From NCBI GenBank assembly GCA_026386805.1, contig JAPLMX010000267.1, positions 1-48,023 of the forward strand: 48,023 nucleotides of DNA, in the 5' to 3' direction. This document shows positions 32,719-40,677 of this stretch, piece after piece. The translations under genes were made by a program, and so were the position numbers. Numbering within the stretch: position 1 is the first letter of the stretch; each line of letters opens with the position of its first letter. Origin of the DNA: Phycisphaerae bacterium (GTDB lineage: Bacteria; Planctomycetota; Phycisphaerae; Sedimentisphaerales; Anaerobacaceae). The notes under the pieces are model-generated. The model was not told the DNA's origin. It did not search any database and was given only the letters and a program-made list of their open reading frames with translations.

Positions 32719-34155
32719 TCATCGTGGTGCCGCACTCGGCGGATTCTGTTTCGGCTTCAACAAGGCATCGCGATTGATCAGGACCCGGATTTCGCGGTCC
32801 TGGCTGTTGCTGGATTTGTCGAGGATGAACATTTCGTCCACGTTCTTGAAGGCTTCCTGCAACGCGTCCAGATAGAGCTGGCGCGCCACCAGCTCCGGTC
32901 TTTTGCGGTACTCCGGCAGGATGCTCTGAAGATAGTCGGCGTTGGCTCGGGCCTTCTGGACCACGCTCGTCTGGTAGGTCTGGGCCTGGGCGACGGTGTC
33001 CTGCACGCCGCCGGTCGTTTGCAACCACAAGGCCGCTTGCTGCGCCTCGCCGGCGTTCTTGTCCTGCACCGCCCGGTACAGGGACTCCGCCGCCTGGCCG
33101 GCCACCTTGTTGAGGGTCGTCTCCGCGTAGGTGCGAGCCTGCGTGATCGCCTGTCCGCTGGTCTGGCTGGCGCGGATGAACGCCACGAACGCCTCATCGA
33201 CCTGCTTGGGCCACTTGACGCTCACCAACTGCACCTGGACCACGCGGATACCGCTGTCGATCGCATCCAGTTTCTGCTGCACGTACTGCTGCACGCGTCT
33301 CGGGATCGTGTCGATGCTCTGCAGGGCCTCATCGATCGTGTAATGCACCATCGCCTTGACGACGGCGTCCTCGACGAGGCTGCGCAGCAGCGGCGTGATG
33401 CTCCGGTTCATCACGTCGAAGTAAATGTCGCCCGGCAGGGCCTCCTGGACGTAGATATTCCGGAAGAACTGTTCGATGCCGGTGATCTGGTAATTGACCT
33501 GCCATTTCGTGTGCACGATGTTGTAGTCGCTTCCATCGCCCGGCCGCATCTGCGGCCCTCCGGCCGCGGCGAGCGTCTGCACCACGGCCGCGGTCGGCGC
33601 AGCGCTCCTCTGGCTGCCGGTCAGGCAATAGCCTTCCTGCACCGGATCGAGCTGCTCGGGCACGGAGTTCCTCGGTTTGACGCCTGGGCCCAGGATGTCG
33701 TCACGGGTCTCCTTGTACCAGAAGGTGTTGATTGCGAGGTTGATGTTCTTCTCGACCGGGATTTTCACCAGCTCGTCAATCGGGTAGGGAAACACCCAAT
33801 GAGCGCCCGGCCCAAGGATCGCCTCCTGCCCCACGCCCCGGATCTGGCCGAATCGAAGGACCAGCGCCTTCTCATCCGAGCCCACGGTCTTGAAACCGGA
33901 GGCCAGGAAGGCCACGACCAGGATCATCATGATGACCTTGAGAATCGCAAAACTGATCCGAAGGGCGTCGGACAGGGACCTGCCGGCCGCATCGAGGTCC
34001 TCGCTCTTCGACGGAGGCTGTGGCGGCTCGTCTCGTGTCGAGGGCGTCCCGCCCTCAAATCGCGGGCTGGAAGCCCGCGACACGTGCGCCTCCGCAGAAT
34101 CGTGCTCATGGTCGTGCTCGTGTTTGTGTTCGTCCACCATAGCTTTGCCTGCCAT
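32719..34155 (-). CDS. hflK: HflK-like SPFH/prohibitin-family membrane protein
   Basis: 478 residues. A cytoplasmic N-terminus with a His/Asp/Glu cluster (DEHKHEHDHEHD) and Pro-rich linker precedes one helix (AILKVIMMILVVAFLASGFK). The SPFH domain (VGSDEKALVLRFGQIRG, VFPYPIDELVKIPVE) and a long coiled coil (QARTYAETTLNKVAGQAAES) follow. HflK and HflC form a cage around FtsH in E. coli and restrain it; FtsH is not in this window. About residues 24-41 are encoded by a palindromic repeat (34034-34084). The start could also be the ATG six codons in. It follows hflC by 14 bases. Confidence 0.85.
   Translation of the reverse strand: MAGKAMVDEHKHEHDHEHDSAEAHVSRASSPRFEGGTPSTRDEPPQPPSKSEDLDAAGRSLSDALRISFAILKVIMMILVVAFLASGFKTVGSDEKALVLRFGQIRGVGQEAILGPGAHWVFPYPIDELVKIPVEKNINLAINTFWYKETRDDILGPGVKPRNSVPEQLDPVQEGYCLTGSQRSAAPTAAVVQTLAAAGGPQMRPGDGSDYNIVHTKWQVNYQITGIEQFFRNIYVQEALPGDIYFDVMNRSITPLLRSLVEDAVVKAMVHYTIDEALQSIDTIPRRVQQYVQQKLDAIDSGIRVVQVQLVSVKWPKQVDEAFVAFIRASQTSGQAITQARTYAETTLNKVAGQAAESLYRAVQDKNAGEAQQAALWLQTTGGVQDTVAQAQTYQTSVVQKARANADYLQSILPEYRKRPELVARQLYLDALQEAFKNVDEMFILDKSSNSQDREIRVLINRDALLKPKQNPPSAAPR
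34034..34084. repeat. 51-base palindrome inside the HflK reading frame
   Basis: Outer arms CGTGTCG and CGACACG enclose two hairpins: AGGGCG-TCC-CGCCCT (34041-34055) and GCGGGCT-GGA-AGCCCGC (34062-34078). The element is 51 bases, 17 codons, so it keeps the frame. It encodes a Ser/Arg/Pro-rich stretch just after the His cluster. The layout matches the larger elements at 20823-20997 and 43315-43463 in shape, not in sequence. Confidence 0.75.
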
Positions 34156-34169
34156 GCACCTGTCTTGAC

Positions 34170-35078
34170 TTATGGCTTTGCCGCCGGCTTGCTCGGCTCC
34201 AGCGACGGCATCCCCGTCAGGAGCCGGAAGGGGGCAGCCGTCGCCGGGATGACAATCGTCGCGTGCTCTTTCGTCGTTGCAACCAGCGTTTCCAGGTCCC
34301 GCAGGAACATGGCCAATTGCGGATCTTCATCGAGCATCTTGTAGTATTTGGCCGCCTCCGCGTCGCCCGTGCCGCGAATTCCCTTGGCCCGCGCCTCGGC
34401 CGCCGCCAGGAGCACCTCCTGCTTCTTGTTGGCCTCGCTCTGGATCTTGGCGGCCTCTGCCGCGCCCTCGGAGATGGTTGCCTCCGTGCGGCGCTGCCGT
34501 TCCGCCTTCATCCGCTCGAACACCTGCTTCGTAACGTCCGCACTGATCTTCAGTTGCTTGATCCCGAGCGTCTTGATCTCGATCCCGTAGTCTTTCAGGA
34601 CCGGCTCCTTGAGGTCGGTCAGCATCTCCATCTGGATCTGGTCGAACTTGATCTTGTCCGGATCGCTATTGACGAACTCGCCGAACGCGTGCTGTCCGAT
34701 CACCCGGTTCTGGGTGTCGTTGATCTGATTGCGGAGCTTGCTCTCGGCGTTCTCCACCGTCTTGACCGCGTTGAGGAACTTCAGCGGCTCCGCCACGCGC
34801 CAGACCACGTAGGTGTTGACGATGATGGGGACCGTGCCGCTGGTGGTCGTTTCGCCCAGCTCCGCCTCCAGGACTCGCATCCGGGAATCGAACTTGTGCA
34901 CCTGCTCGACGGGTGTCGGCCATTTGGGGTACAGGCCCGGCTTCGTGACCTCCCGAACGGGCTTGCCGAACCGCGTCACAAACGCCGATTCGGTCTCGCG
35001 AACCTGGAAGGTGACAAGATAGACGACCATCACCAGAAAGATGGCCGCAATCAGGATCGGAATCGCTATGCTCTTCAT
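34170..35078 (-). CDS. hflC: HflC-like SPFH/prohibitin-family membrane protein
   Basis: 302 residues from the ATG at 35078, with GGAGAG nine bases upstream; an earlier ATG adds nine residues. The helix AIPILIAAIFLVMVVYLVTF is followed by the SPFH domain (FVTRFGKPVREVTKPGLYPK, VHKFDSRMRVLEAEL), VWRVAEPLKFLNAV and the coiled coil QRRTEATISEGAAEAAKIQS. Its partner is the HflK-like protein encoded next. The Pro/Lys C-terminal tail is short. Gene order SPFH-hflC-hflK is the reverse of the usual hflK-hflC. Confidence 0.85.
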   Translation of the reverse strand: MKSIAIPILIAAIFLVMVVYLVTFQVRETESAFVTRFGKPVREVTKPGLYPKWPTPVEQVHKFDSRMRVLEAELGETTTSGTVPIIVNTYVVWRVAEPLKFLNAVKTVENAESKLRNQINDTQNRVIGQHAFGEFVNSDPDKIKFDQIQMEMLTDLKEPVLKDYGIEIKTLGIKQLKISADVTKQVFERMKAERQRRTEATISEGAAEAAKIQSEANKKQEVLLAAAEARAKGIRGTGDAEAAKYYKMLDEDPQLAMFLRDLETLVATTKEHATIVIPATAAPFRLLTGMPSLEPSKPAAKP

Positions 35079-35107
35079 GGTTGCTTGCTCTCCATTTCGC
35101 CGCACTC

Positions 35108-37183
35108 CTACTTCACGCTGCCAATGTCCAAGAGGTTGGTCGGGAGCTTGTCCTGCAGATCCAGCACGATGACCTCCCGGTCGTTCGGATCGCCGGCCAC
35201 CACGTATTTACGGACGTTCTTGAGCCCCTTCTCGAGCGCCGTCGATCTCTGTTCGTTCTTGTAGATGTCCGGCGCGGCCCGATAGGCCTGGATTTGTCCG
35301 GCGAACCGCTTCCCCGTCGCCTTGGCCAGCGTCGCCTTGGCAAACGCGTAGCTCTGGGCCTCGCTGAGAATCCGGAAGATCAAGCCCCGGGCCTCGTCAC
35401 ACGCCGCGTCGAACTGCGCGCTGAGACGGTTGACCTCCTCGTCGTGTCCCTCCTGCGTGAGGGCTTGCTGGTACTGGGCGGCCAACTCCGCCAGCTTGTC
35501 GGCTCGGGCCACGGAGCCCACCAGCGTGCTGAGGCTCTGGTTCCTCTGGGCCTCGGCCTGAAGCACGAGGGCTTGTCTCTTCTGCACGGCCCCGATGACC
35601 GCCTGGTAGTATGCCGCGACCTCCGGGGGCGGATGGACGCCCTGCACGCCGACGAAGACCAGCTCGATCCCCAGATTCTGCTCGTCGGCGGCCCGCTGAA
35701 TCCTCTCCGTGAGGACTTCCTTGGCCCTGGTCCTGCCGGCGCCGAGCAGACTGGCCTGGGCCTGTCCTTGCCCCGCGGGCGAATCCTCGACCTCGACTCT
35801 GGCGCTGGCCGCAAACCGGGCCAATTCCCGGTAGCAGATATCCTCCAGGAGCTGGCCCGGATCACTGTGATTGTAGATGTAGGCGTACAAGTCTTTGATC
35901 CGGTACTGGACCGGGATATTGGCCTTGACGAGGCCCACCGGTACGGCACGATCGGCCAGTTCCTGCCCGATTTGATCGGCGGTGTACTCGGTCGCCACCA
36001 GAAGGTCGTGTTCCGCCGCGTAGTGGGTCTGGCCCCAGAGAAGCTGGGTCTCGGGGAGGACCGCCCCGGTCTTCGGATCGGTCTTGGGCACGTAGCCGAT
36101 GTGGAGCTCCATGATCTCCTGCGTCGGGTGCCGGTAGGCGATGTCGATGGGCCAGGGCAGCTTGACGTGGAAACCGGGGCCGATATGCCGGACCTGTCCG
36201 TCATCGCCCAGCGGACTGCCGAAACGCTCGACGACCGCCTCCTCCGCAGGCGAGATGACCACGATGCAACTGGCCAGATAGAGCGTCCCGGCCGAAAAGA
36301 GGATCAGGGGCACGATGGCCTTTTCGAGCAGCTTGTAGAACCAGGTCTGAGAGACCTTGAAGCCAAACTGGTAATCGATCGCGGTGGCGACGCTTCGGAA
36401 GATCCCGCCGGGCTCGTTGATGATGCCGAGAAGCCGGCTATCGAACGCCGCGCGGCTGTATTGACCTTTCAGCCGCGGGCGATAGACGTCGAGGACCAGG
36501 TTCAGCGCCGTCTCGACACCCAGGACCACCAGAAGGAGGGGGACAACATAGCTGACAACGGCCAGCAACGGGGAGATCTGGAAGTGCACCAGCGCCAGGC
36601 CGATGGCCATCGCGAAGGAGAGAATCGCTGCGCCGAGGAAGAAACTGCCTCCCGCTCGCAACGGTTTCCACCGCATCTCGGCCGACATGCCCGTCGCATA
36701 GCGCGACATCAGGAAGCTGACGAAGGCAATCGCCGTTGCAACGATGACGCAGACCAGCGGCTGCTGCGTACGGGCTTCTCCTGCGGCCCCCAGCCCCTTG
36801 AGCAGGTAGAGGCCGACGCCGATCTCATAGGCCGCGATCGCGGCGGCAAAGACCGGGATGAACCACTTCTCCAGGACCTCCAGTCGCCGCTGGGCGGCCG
36901 CGAACAGCAGCCCCTGCTCGCCTTTCTGGAAAATGGTGGCGGAACTCCTCTCCCGGGCCAACTGGCTCATGTCGAGCTTTTCCTGTTCGGCGAGACTGCG
37001 CTGGTGGAATTGCACGGCCAGAACCAGCCAGATCAGGGCCGCCGCCAGGATCTGCCAGGCGACGGCGGATACGGCGAAGAACCCGCTCCAGCGGCCGAGG
37101 AAAAACGTGACTGCGAAGAACACCAGGCTCAGAACCAGGGAGGCCCAGGCGACCTGTTCGGGACGTTTGGACGACACGGTCAT
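35108..37183 (-). CDS. Polytopic membrane protein with a C-terminal SPFH domain
   Basis: 691 residues. The first 330 or so have about seven to eight hydrophobic helices (VAWASLVLSLVFFAVTFFLG, WQILAAALIWLVLAVQF, WFIPVFAAAIAAYEIGVGL, LVCVIVATAIAFVSFLMS, and more). The SPFH domain starts at CIVVISPAEEAVVERFGSP and ends in a coiled coil rich in Gln/Ala. SPFH proteins usually have one helix, so the multi-helix front half is unusual. It is the first gene of the seven-gene run and is followed by hflC after 29 bases. It probably forms a ring with HflK/HflC-like proteins. No enzymatic motif is seen. Confidence 0.8.
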   Translation of the reverse strand: MTVSSKRPEQVAWASLVLSLVFFAVTFFLGRWSGFFAVSAVAWQILAAALIWLVLAVQFHQRSLAEQEKLDMSQLARERSSATIFQKGEQGLLFAAAQRRLEVLEKWFIPVFAAAIAAYEIGVGLYLLKGLGAAGEARTQQPLVCVIVATAIAFVSFLMSRYATGMSAEMRWKPLRAGGSFFLGAAILSFAMAIGLALVHFQISPLLAVVSYVVPLLLVVLGVETALNLVLDVYRPRLKGQYSRAAFDSRLLGIINEPGGIFRSVATAIDYQFGFKVSQTWFYKLLEKAIVPLILFSAGTLYLASCIVVISPAEEAVVERFGSPLGDDGQVRHIGPGFHVKLPWPIDIAYRHPTQEIMELHIGYVPKTDPKTGAVLPETQLLWGQTHYAAEHDLLVATEYTADQIGQELADRAVPVGLVKANIPVQYRIKDLYAYIYNHSDPGQLLEDICYRELARFAASARVEVEDSPAGQGQAQASLLGAGRTRAKEVLTERIQRAADEQNLGIELVFVGVQGVHPPPEVAAYYQAVIGAVQKRQALVLQAEAQRNQSLSTLVGSVARADKLAELAAQYQQALTQEGHDEEVNRLSAQFDAACDEARGLIFRILSEAQSYAFAKATLAKATGKRFAGQIQAYRAAPDIYKNEQRSTALEKGLKNVRKYVVAGDPNDREVIVLDLQDKLPTNLLDIGSVK

Positions 37184-37536
37184 TGGCGATCAAGCTCCCA
37201 ATAACGAAGTTTCACGTGGGAAGTTTGAAGTGTGAAGCTTCGAGTGGCAAGAGACAGACGTCGAGGTCTCCGACTTGAAACTTGGCACTTCCGACTTCAA
37301 ACCTGCTTCTGAAACCGTTGCGAACTCAAAACCTGCTCACTTAGTATTATGTCGGTACCGACTCGGCCCTTTACAGACGCAAAGTTCGGTACTATAACAC
37401 AAAAACGATTCTCGTGTAGCGACAACCGTGAAAAAATACGGAGCCATGAATTTCCGATGTCAGGTTCGAAGGCAAAAATCTCCCATCTTCACACCGGCCA
37501 CTTGACACTCGAGATTCTCCCGTCTTTGGGTGAACG
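37184..37536. other. Divergent intergenic region with promoter and repeat debris
   Basis: 353 bases separate the SPFH gene (minus) from the ABC permease gene (plus). The left part holds inverted strings (ggaagtttgaag near 37219, cttccgacttcaaac near 37287) of the same type that flank the palindrome at 26067. The right part carries a good plus-strand promoter (37370-37398). A 63-codon frame (37349-37540) spans the promoter and overlaps the permease ATG by ATGA. No minus-strand promoter was convincing. Confidence 0.5.
37370..37398 (+). promoter_or_regulatory. Sigma70-like promoter for the orphan ABC permease
   Basis: A -35 TTTACA (37370-37375), a 17-base spacer and a -10 TATAAC (37393-37398). 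The leader to the permease ATG would be about 130 bases. Confidence 0.5.
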
Positions 37537-38499
37537 ATGAATAAGCTGATCACCATCGCCAGGAACACTTTCGTCGAGACTCTGCGTCAACCCGTGTACG
37601 CCGTCATCGTCGCCACGGCGCTGCTGCTATTCGTCATCAGTCCCTCGTTGTCCATGTACACGATGGACGATGACAACAAACTGCTCCGTGAAATCGGCCT
37701 CTCTACGCTCTTTCTGACGAGCTTGTTCATCGCAATCTTCTCCGCCTCGGGCGCCGTGTCGGTCGAGATGGAGAATAAGACGATACAGACCATCCTGACG
37801 AAGCCCGTTCCACGTCCGATATTCATCCTGGCGAAGTTCCTCGGCGTGGTCGCGGCCGTCGCCCTGGGACACTATCTGTGCACCGTCGGTCTGCTGATGT
37901 CGATCCGCCACGGCGTACTGTCCACGGCCTCGGACACGCACGACCTGACGGTCATCGGCTCGGCCGTGGCGGCCCTGGTCGTAACGGTCCTCTTGAGCAG
38001 CTTCTTCAACTATGCCTATGACTGGAAGTTCACGTCTACCGCCATCGTCGTCGGGACCATCCTGGCCACGTTTGTCCTGGTGTTCCTGGCCCTGATCGAC
38101 CGGGACTGGAAGTTCGACCCCTCCAAGAACGGCATCAACCGGCTCGACCTCTACGGCTCGATCCTGCTGTTCTTCGCGGCGGTCATCATCGCGGCCTTGG
38201 CTGTGACGATCTCGTCGAGGTTCAACATCGTGGTGACGCTCTGCGCCTGCATCGGAGTGTTTCTGCTGGGCCTGATCAGCGACTACGTCTTCGGGCGGTT
38301 CGCGGACGTATACCTGTGGGCCCGGATCGGCCGCTTCCTGGTGCCCAATCTCCAGGTCTTCTGGATCAGCGACGCGATTTACGAAGGCAGCGTCGTCCCG
38401 TTCAAGTACATCCTCATCACCGCCTCCTACGCCGTGTGCTACACGGCCGGCATCCTCGCCCTGGCGGTCGCCCTCTTCCAGCGAAGACAAGTCGGTTGA
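37537..38499 (+). CDS. ABC-2-type permease without a cognate ATPase gene
   Basis: 320 residues with six predicted helices (YAVIVATALLLFVISPSLSM, FLTSLFIAIFSASGAVSVEM, LAKFLGVVAAVALGHYLCTV, AVAALVVTVLLSSFFNYAYD, and two to three more near the end). The coupling segment SVEMENKTIQTILTKPVPRP is the same type as in the permease at 28063-29436. No ATP-binding gene is next to it, so it may use the ATPase encoded at 29429-30664 or one elsewhere. It is convergent with the acetyltransferase gene, seven bases apart. Confidence 0.8.
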   Translation: MNKLITIARNTFVETLRQPVYAVIVATALLLFVISPSLSMYTMDDDNKLLREIGLSTLFLTSLFIAIFSASGAVSVEMENKTIQTILTKPVPRPIFILAKFLGVVAAVALGHYLCTVGLLMSIRHGVLSTASDTHDLTVIGSAVAALVVTVLLSSFFNYAYDWKFTSTAIVVGTILATFVLVFLALIDRDWKFDPSKNGINRLDLYGSILLFFAAVIIAALAVTISSRFNIVVTLCACIGVFLLGLISDYVFGRFADVYLWARIGRFLVPNLQVFWISDAIYEGSVVPFKYILITASYAVCYTAGILALAVALFQRRQVG

Positions 38500-38506
38500 C
38501 CCCCCC

Positions 38507-39013
38507 CTACCCCCACAAGGATCGCTGCACCGGCGGTTCGCCGGCCGGTGAACCGGCCTCGCTGAGGGTGCGGATCATCGCGATTTCGTCGCATTCGTTC
38601 TGCTTGGGGCACTTGGCGCAATCGCTCCAGACCTTCATGGGCAGGGCCTCCTTGCGAACCACCGTGAACCCGACCCGCTCGAAGAACACCGGCTCCAAGG
38701 TCAAAGCGAACACGCGCGGAACGCTGAGGTATCTCGCCTGCTCCAGAGCCCCCGCGACCAAGGCGGTTCCCACGCCCTTGCCCCTTCTCTCGGCCTCCAC
38801 GGCCAGAGACTTGATCTCGGCCAGGTCCGACCAGATGACCTCCAGCGCACAGCAACCGACGGTCTTCCCATCCTCCTCGGCCACGAGAAACGTCTGAAGG
38901 TTCTCGTAGATCTCCGCCAGAGAGCGAAAGAGCATCTTGTCATGCTCGGCGTAGTAGTTGATCAGCGAGCAAATCACCTTGGCGTCTGAGATTTTGGCAC
39001 TGCGGACTTTCAT
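38507..39013 (-). CDS. GNAT-family N-acetyltransferase (ArgA-like)
   Basis: 168 residues from the ATG at 39013; the open frame is longer, but MKVRSAKISDAKVICSLINY is the family start. LAVEAERRGKGVGTALVAG is the acetyl-CoA pyrophosphate loop. The C-terminal DCAKCPKQNECDE cluster after ALPMKVW is typical of the small ArgA-like N-acetylglutamate synthases of actinobacteria and relatives. It may acetylate glutamate for arginine synthesis, but other amine substrates are possible. The last 15 or so residues (GSPAGEPPVQRSLWG) are encoded by a GC-rich palindrome. Confidence 0.8.
   Translation of the reverse strand: MKVRSAKISDAKVICSLINYYAEHDKMLFRSLAEIYENLQTFLVAEEDGKTVGCCALEVIWSDLAEIKSLAVEAERRGKGVGTALVAGALEQARYLSVPRVFALTLEPVFFERVGFTVVRKEALPMKVWSDCAKCPKQNECDEIAMIRTLSEAGSPAGEPPVQRSLWG
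38534..38555. repeat. GC-rich palindrome overlapping the GNAT 3' end
   Basis: CGGTTCGCCGGCCGGTGAAC and the two following bases form a near-perfect palindrome. It lies in the 3' end of the acetyltransferase gene, 35 bases after the permease stop on the other strand. It may end the permease transcript, and it encodes part of the acetyltransferase tail. Confidence 0.5.
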
Positions 39014-39064
39014 GCTTCGCAGTATATCGGCCTTTTGCCCTTTTTCAACCGGAACGAAAAAACA

Positions 39065-39093
39065 CTGGCAAAACGCCCGGCAGCCACTACAAT
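39065..39093 (+). promoter_or_regulatory. Sigma70-like promoter for the FabZ-KS cassette
   Basis: A -35 CTGGCA (39065-39070), a 17-base spacer and a -10 TACAAT (39088-39093), about 50 bases before the first dehydratase. Four of six -35 positions match consensus. Confidence 0.4.
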
Positions 39094-39145
39094 GACCCCG
39101 ACCCCTGTCTTGACGGGGGCTTGAGTTGGATTGGCCGAGGAGATC

Positions 39146-39619
39146 GTGAAGTTCATACTGATTGATAGAATTGTGGCGTTGGAAGAAGGCAAGACCCTCA
39201 CGGCGGTCAAAAGCGTATCGCTGGCGGAGGAGTATCTGGGCGATCATTTTCCCACGTTCCCCGTCCTACCGGGTGTGTTGCTATTGGAGGGACTGGTGGA
39301 ATCGGCGGGCTGGCTCGTGCGAAAGACCGAGAACTTCGCGCATAGCATGATCTTGCTCGCCGAGGCCCGCAACGTAAAATATAGGAGCTTCCTGGCGCCA
39401 GGGTCGCAGATCCAGTATACGGTCCAAGCCAAGGTGATCGAAGAGAGCGTCAGCAGCTTCGCCGGCTGCGGCGTCGCCGACGGCCAGAAGATCGTCGAAG
39501 CACGGTTTCGGCTGCGGCATTTCAATCTTTCCGAGCGCAAGGCCACCCTGGCGGCGACGGATGCGCAGATCGTCGAGCAAATGAAGAGTCGGTATCATCT
39601 GTTGATGCAACAGAACTGA
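39146..39619 (+). CDS. FabZ-like 3-hydroxyacyl-ACP dehydratase, paralog 1
   Basis: 157 residues from a GTG at 39146 (reads MKFILIDRIVALEEG); a TTG five codons upstream is possible. The second paralog begins in the same way (MRWIWIDKF), which supports this start. GAGGAG lies only three bases before the GTG. DHFPTFPVLPGVLLLEGLVE carries the catalytic His and Glu of hotdog-fold dehydratases. It should remove water from 3-hydroxyacyl-ACP. It opens the five-gene cassette. Confidence 0.85.
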   Translation: MKFILIDRIVALEEGKTLTAVKSVSLAEEYLGDHFPTFPVLPGVLLLEGLVESAGWLVRKTENFAHSMILLAEARNVKYRSFLAPGSQIQYTVQAKVIEESVSSFAGCGVADGQKIVEARFRLRHFNLSERKATLAATDAQIVEQMKSRYHLLMQQN

Positions 39620-39639
39620 GTAACATTCGGAACAAGGTT

Positions 39640-39659
39640 GTGGGCACAGCCCACCCTGC
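39640..39659. repeat. Short GTGGGC/GCCCAC palindrome, copy 2
   Basis: GTGGGCACAGCCCACCCTGC, close to the copy at 2347-2366. It lies ten bases before the ACP ribosome binding site and may form a leader hairpin. Confidence 0.5.
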
Positions 39660-39687
39660 GGAATTTCCCAAGGAGGTAGTAACCATC

Positions 39688-40083
39688 ATGACCATGAGCC
39701 GGGACGAAGTCTTCCAGAAAGTCCAGGGGGTCCTCGTCGATGCACTGGGGGTGGACGACGATGAAGTGACGCCCGAGGCCACCCTGATGGGCGACTTGGG
39801 CGCCGAAAGCATCGATTTCCTGGATATCGTTTTTCGCCTGGAGAAGGCGTTTGGGATGAAAGTGCCGCGCGACGAGCTTTTCCCGGCGGAAGGGATCCTG
39901 AACAACCCCGAGCTCATCAGCAACGGCAAGCTCACGGACAAAGGGTTGTCCGAGCTGCGCCAGAGAGTGCCCCACATGGACTTGACCGAGTTCGAGAAAG
40001 ACCCCAACATCAACAAGATCGTCGATCTGTTTACGGTCAATGCCATCGTGAACTACGTGGCCGGCAAGGTCAACGCGACCTGA
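39688..40083 (+). CDS. Long acyl carrier protein
   Basis: 131 residues from the ATG at 39688, which has a perfect AAGGAGGT ten bases upstream. An in-frame ATG six bases later is also possible. GDLGAESIDFLDIVFRLEKAF contains the serine that takes the phosphopantetheine arm, with acidic helix II residues. Usual ACPs are 75-90 residues. Here about 45 extra residues (NPELISNGKLTDKGLSELRQ and following) separate helix III from a final helix. The long form suggests a dedicated partner for the cassette and not housekeeping fatty acid synthesis. Confidence 0.9.
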   Translation: MTMSRDEVFQKVQGVLVDALGVDDDEVTPEATLMGDLGAESIDFLDIVFRLEKAFGMKVPRDELFPAEGILNNPELISNGKLTDKGLSELRQRVPHMDLTEFEKDPNINKIVDLFTVNAIVNYVAGKVNAT

Positions 40084-40094
40084 GCGGGGAACCG

Positions 40095-40157
40095 TTGACA
40101 GTGGTCAGTTGGCGGTTGGCATTGGAACCGTGGGAACTGAAAACTGAGGACTGTCAA
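40095..40157. repeat. Inverted repeat in the ACP-FabZ spacer
   Basis: TTGACAGTGGTCAGTT (40095-40110) pairs with AACTGAGGACTGTCAA (40142-40157) with two mismatches, enclosing a small CGGTT/AACCG hairpin. It fills most of the 87-base spacer between the ACP and the second dehydratase gene. It could attenuate the downstream genes or be a dispersed repeat. Confidence 0.6.
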
Positions 40158-40170
40158 TTCGAGAGTCTGT

Positions 40171-40677
40171 ATGCGATGGATCTGGATCGACAAGTTTGTG
40201 GAGTTCGAAAGCGGTCGGCGCGCCGTAGCGGTCAAAAACGTCAGCTTGGCCGAGGAGCACCTGCACGATCACTTTCCGGGCTTTCCGGTCATGCCGGAGT
40301 GCCTGATGATCGAGGGCATGGCCCAGACCGGCGGTATCCTCGTCGGACAAACGAGCGACTTCCGCGAGAAGGTCGTGCTCGCCAAGATCAACAAGGCGGT
40401 CTTCTTTGATTACGTGACGCCGGGCGACAGCCTTCGGATCGAAGCGAGGATCGAGACGCTCGCCCCAGAAGCCGTCGGCACGAGCGGCCGGATCACGCGC
40501 GGAGACCAGCTCATTGCCGAGATTGACCTGATGTTCAGCCACATCGACCATAACCTGGCCGGCAAGAAATTCCCCGAGGAGAACTTCGTCTTCACGGGGA
40601 GCATTACGACCCTGCTGCGTGACGTGGTCCTGGACGGCCCCCCAGACGATCGGTGCGGGAGGGAGCCGCCCCAATGA
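40171..40677 (+). CDS. FabZ-like 3-hydroxyacyl-ACP dehydratase, paralog 2
   Basis: 168 residues. DHFPGFPVMPECLMIEGMAQ holds the catalytic His and Glu; PEC replaces the PGV of paralog 1. KVVLAKINKAVFFDYVTPGD is the second hotdog strand block. The stop codon overlaps the next start (ATGA), so it is coupled to the first ketosynthase. The C-terminal 15 or so residues are disordered. Two different dehydratases in one cassette suggest either a heteromer or two dehydration steps. Confidence 0.85.
   Translation: MRWIWIDKFVEFESGRRAVAVKNVSLAEEHLHDHFPGFPVMPECLMIEGMAQTGGILVGQTSDFREKVVLAKINKAVFFDYVTPGDSLRIEARIETLAPEAVGTSGRITRGDQLIAEIDLMFSHIDHNLAGKKFPEENFVFTGSITTLLRDVVLDGPPDDRCGREPPQ

Noticed and set aside
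35081..37204. A 707-codon open frame opposite the polytopic SPFH gene
   Set aside because: Arg/Asp/Gly/Leu-heavy composition and no motif; the minus-strand SPFH protein is clear.
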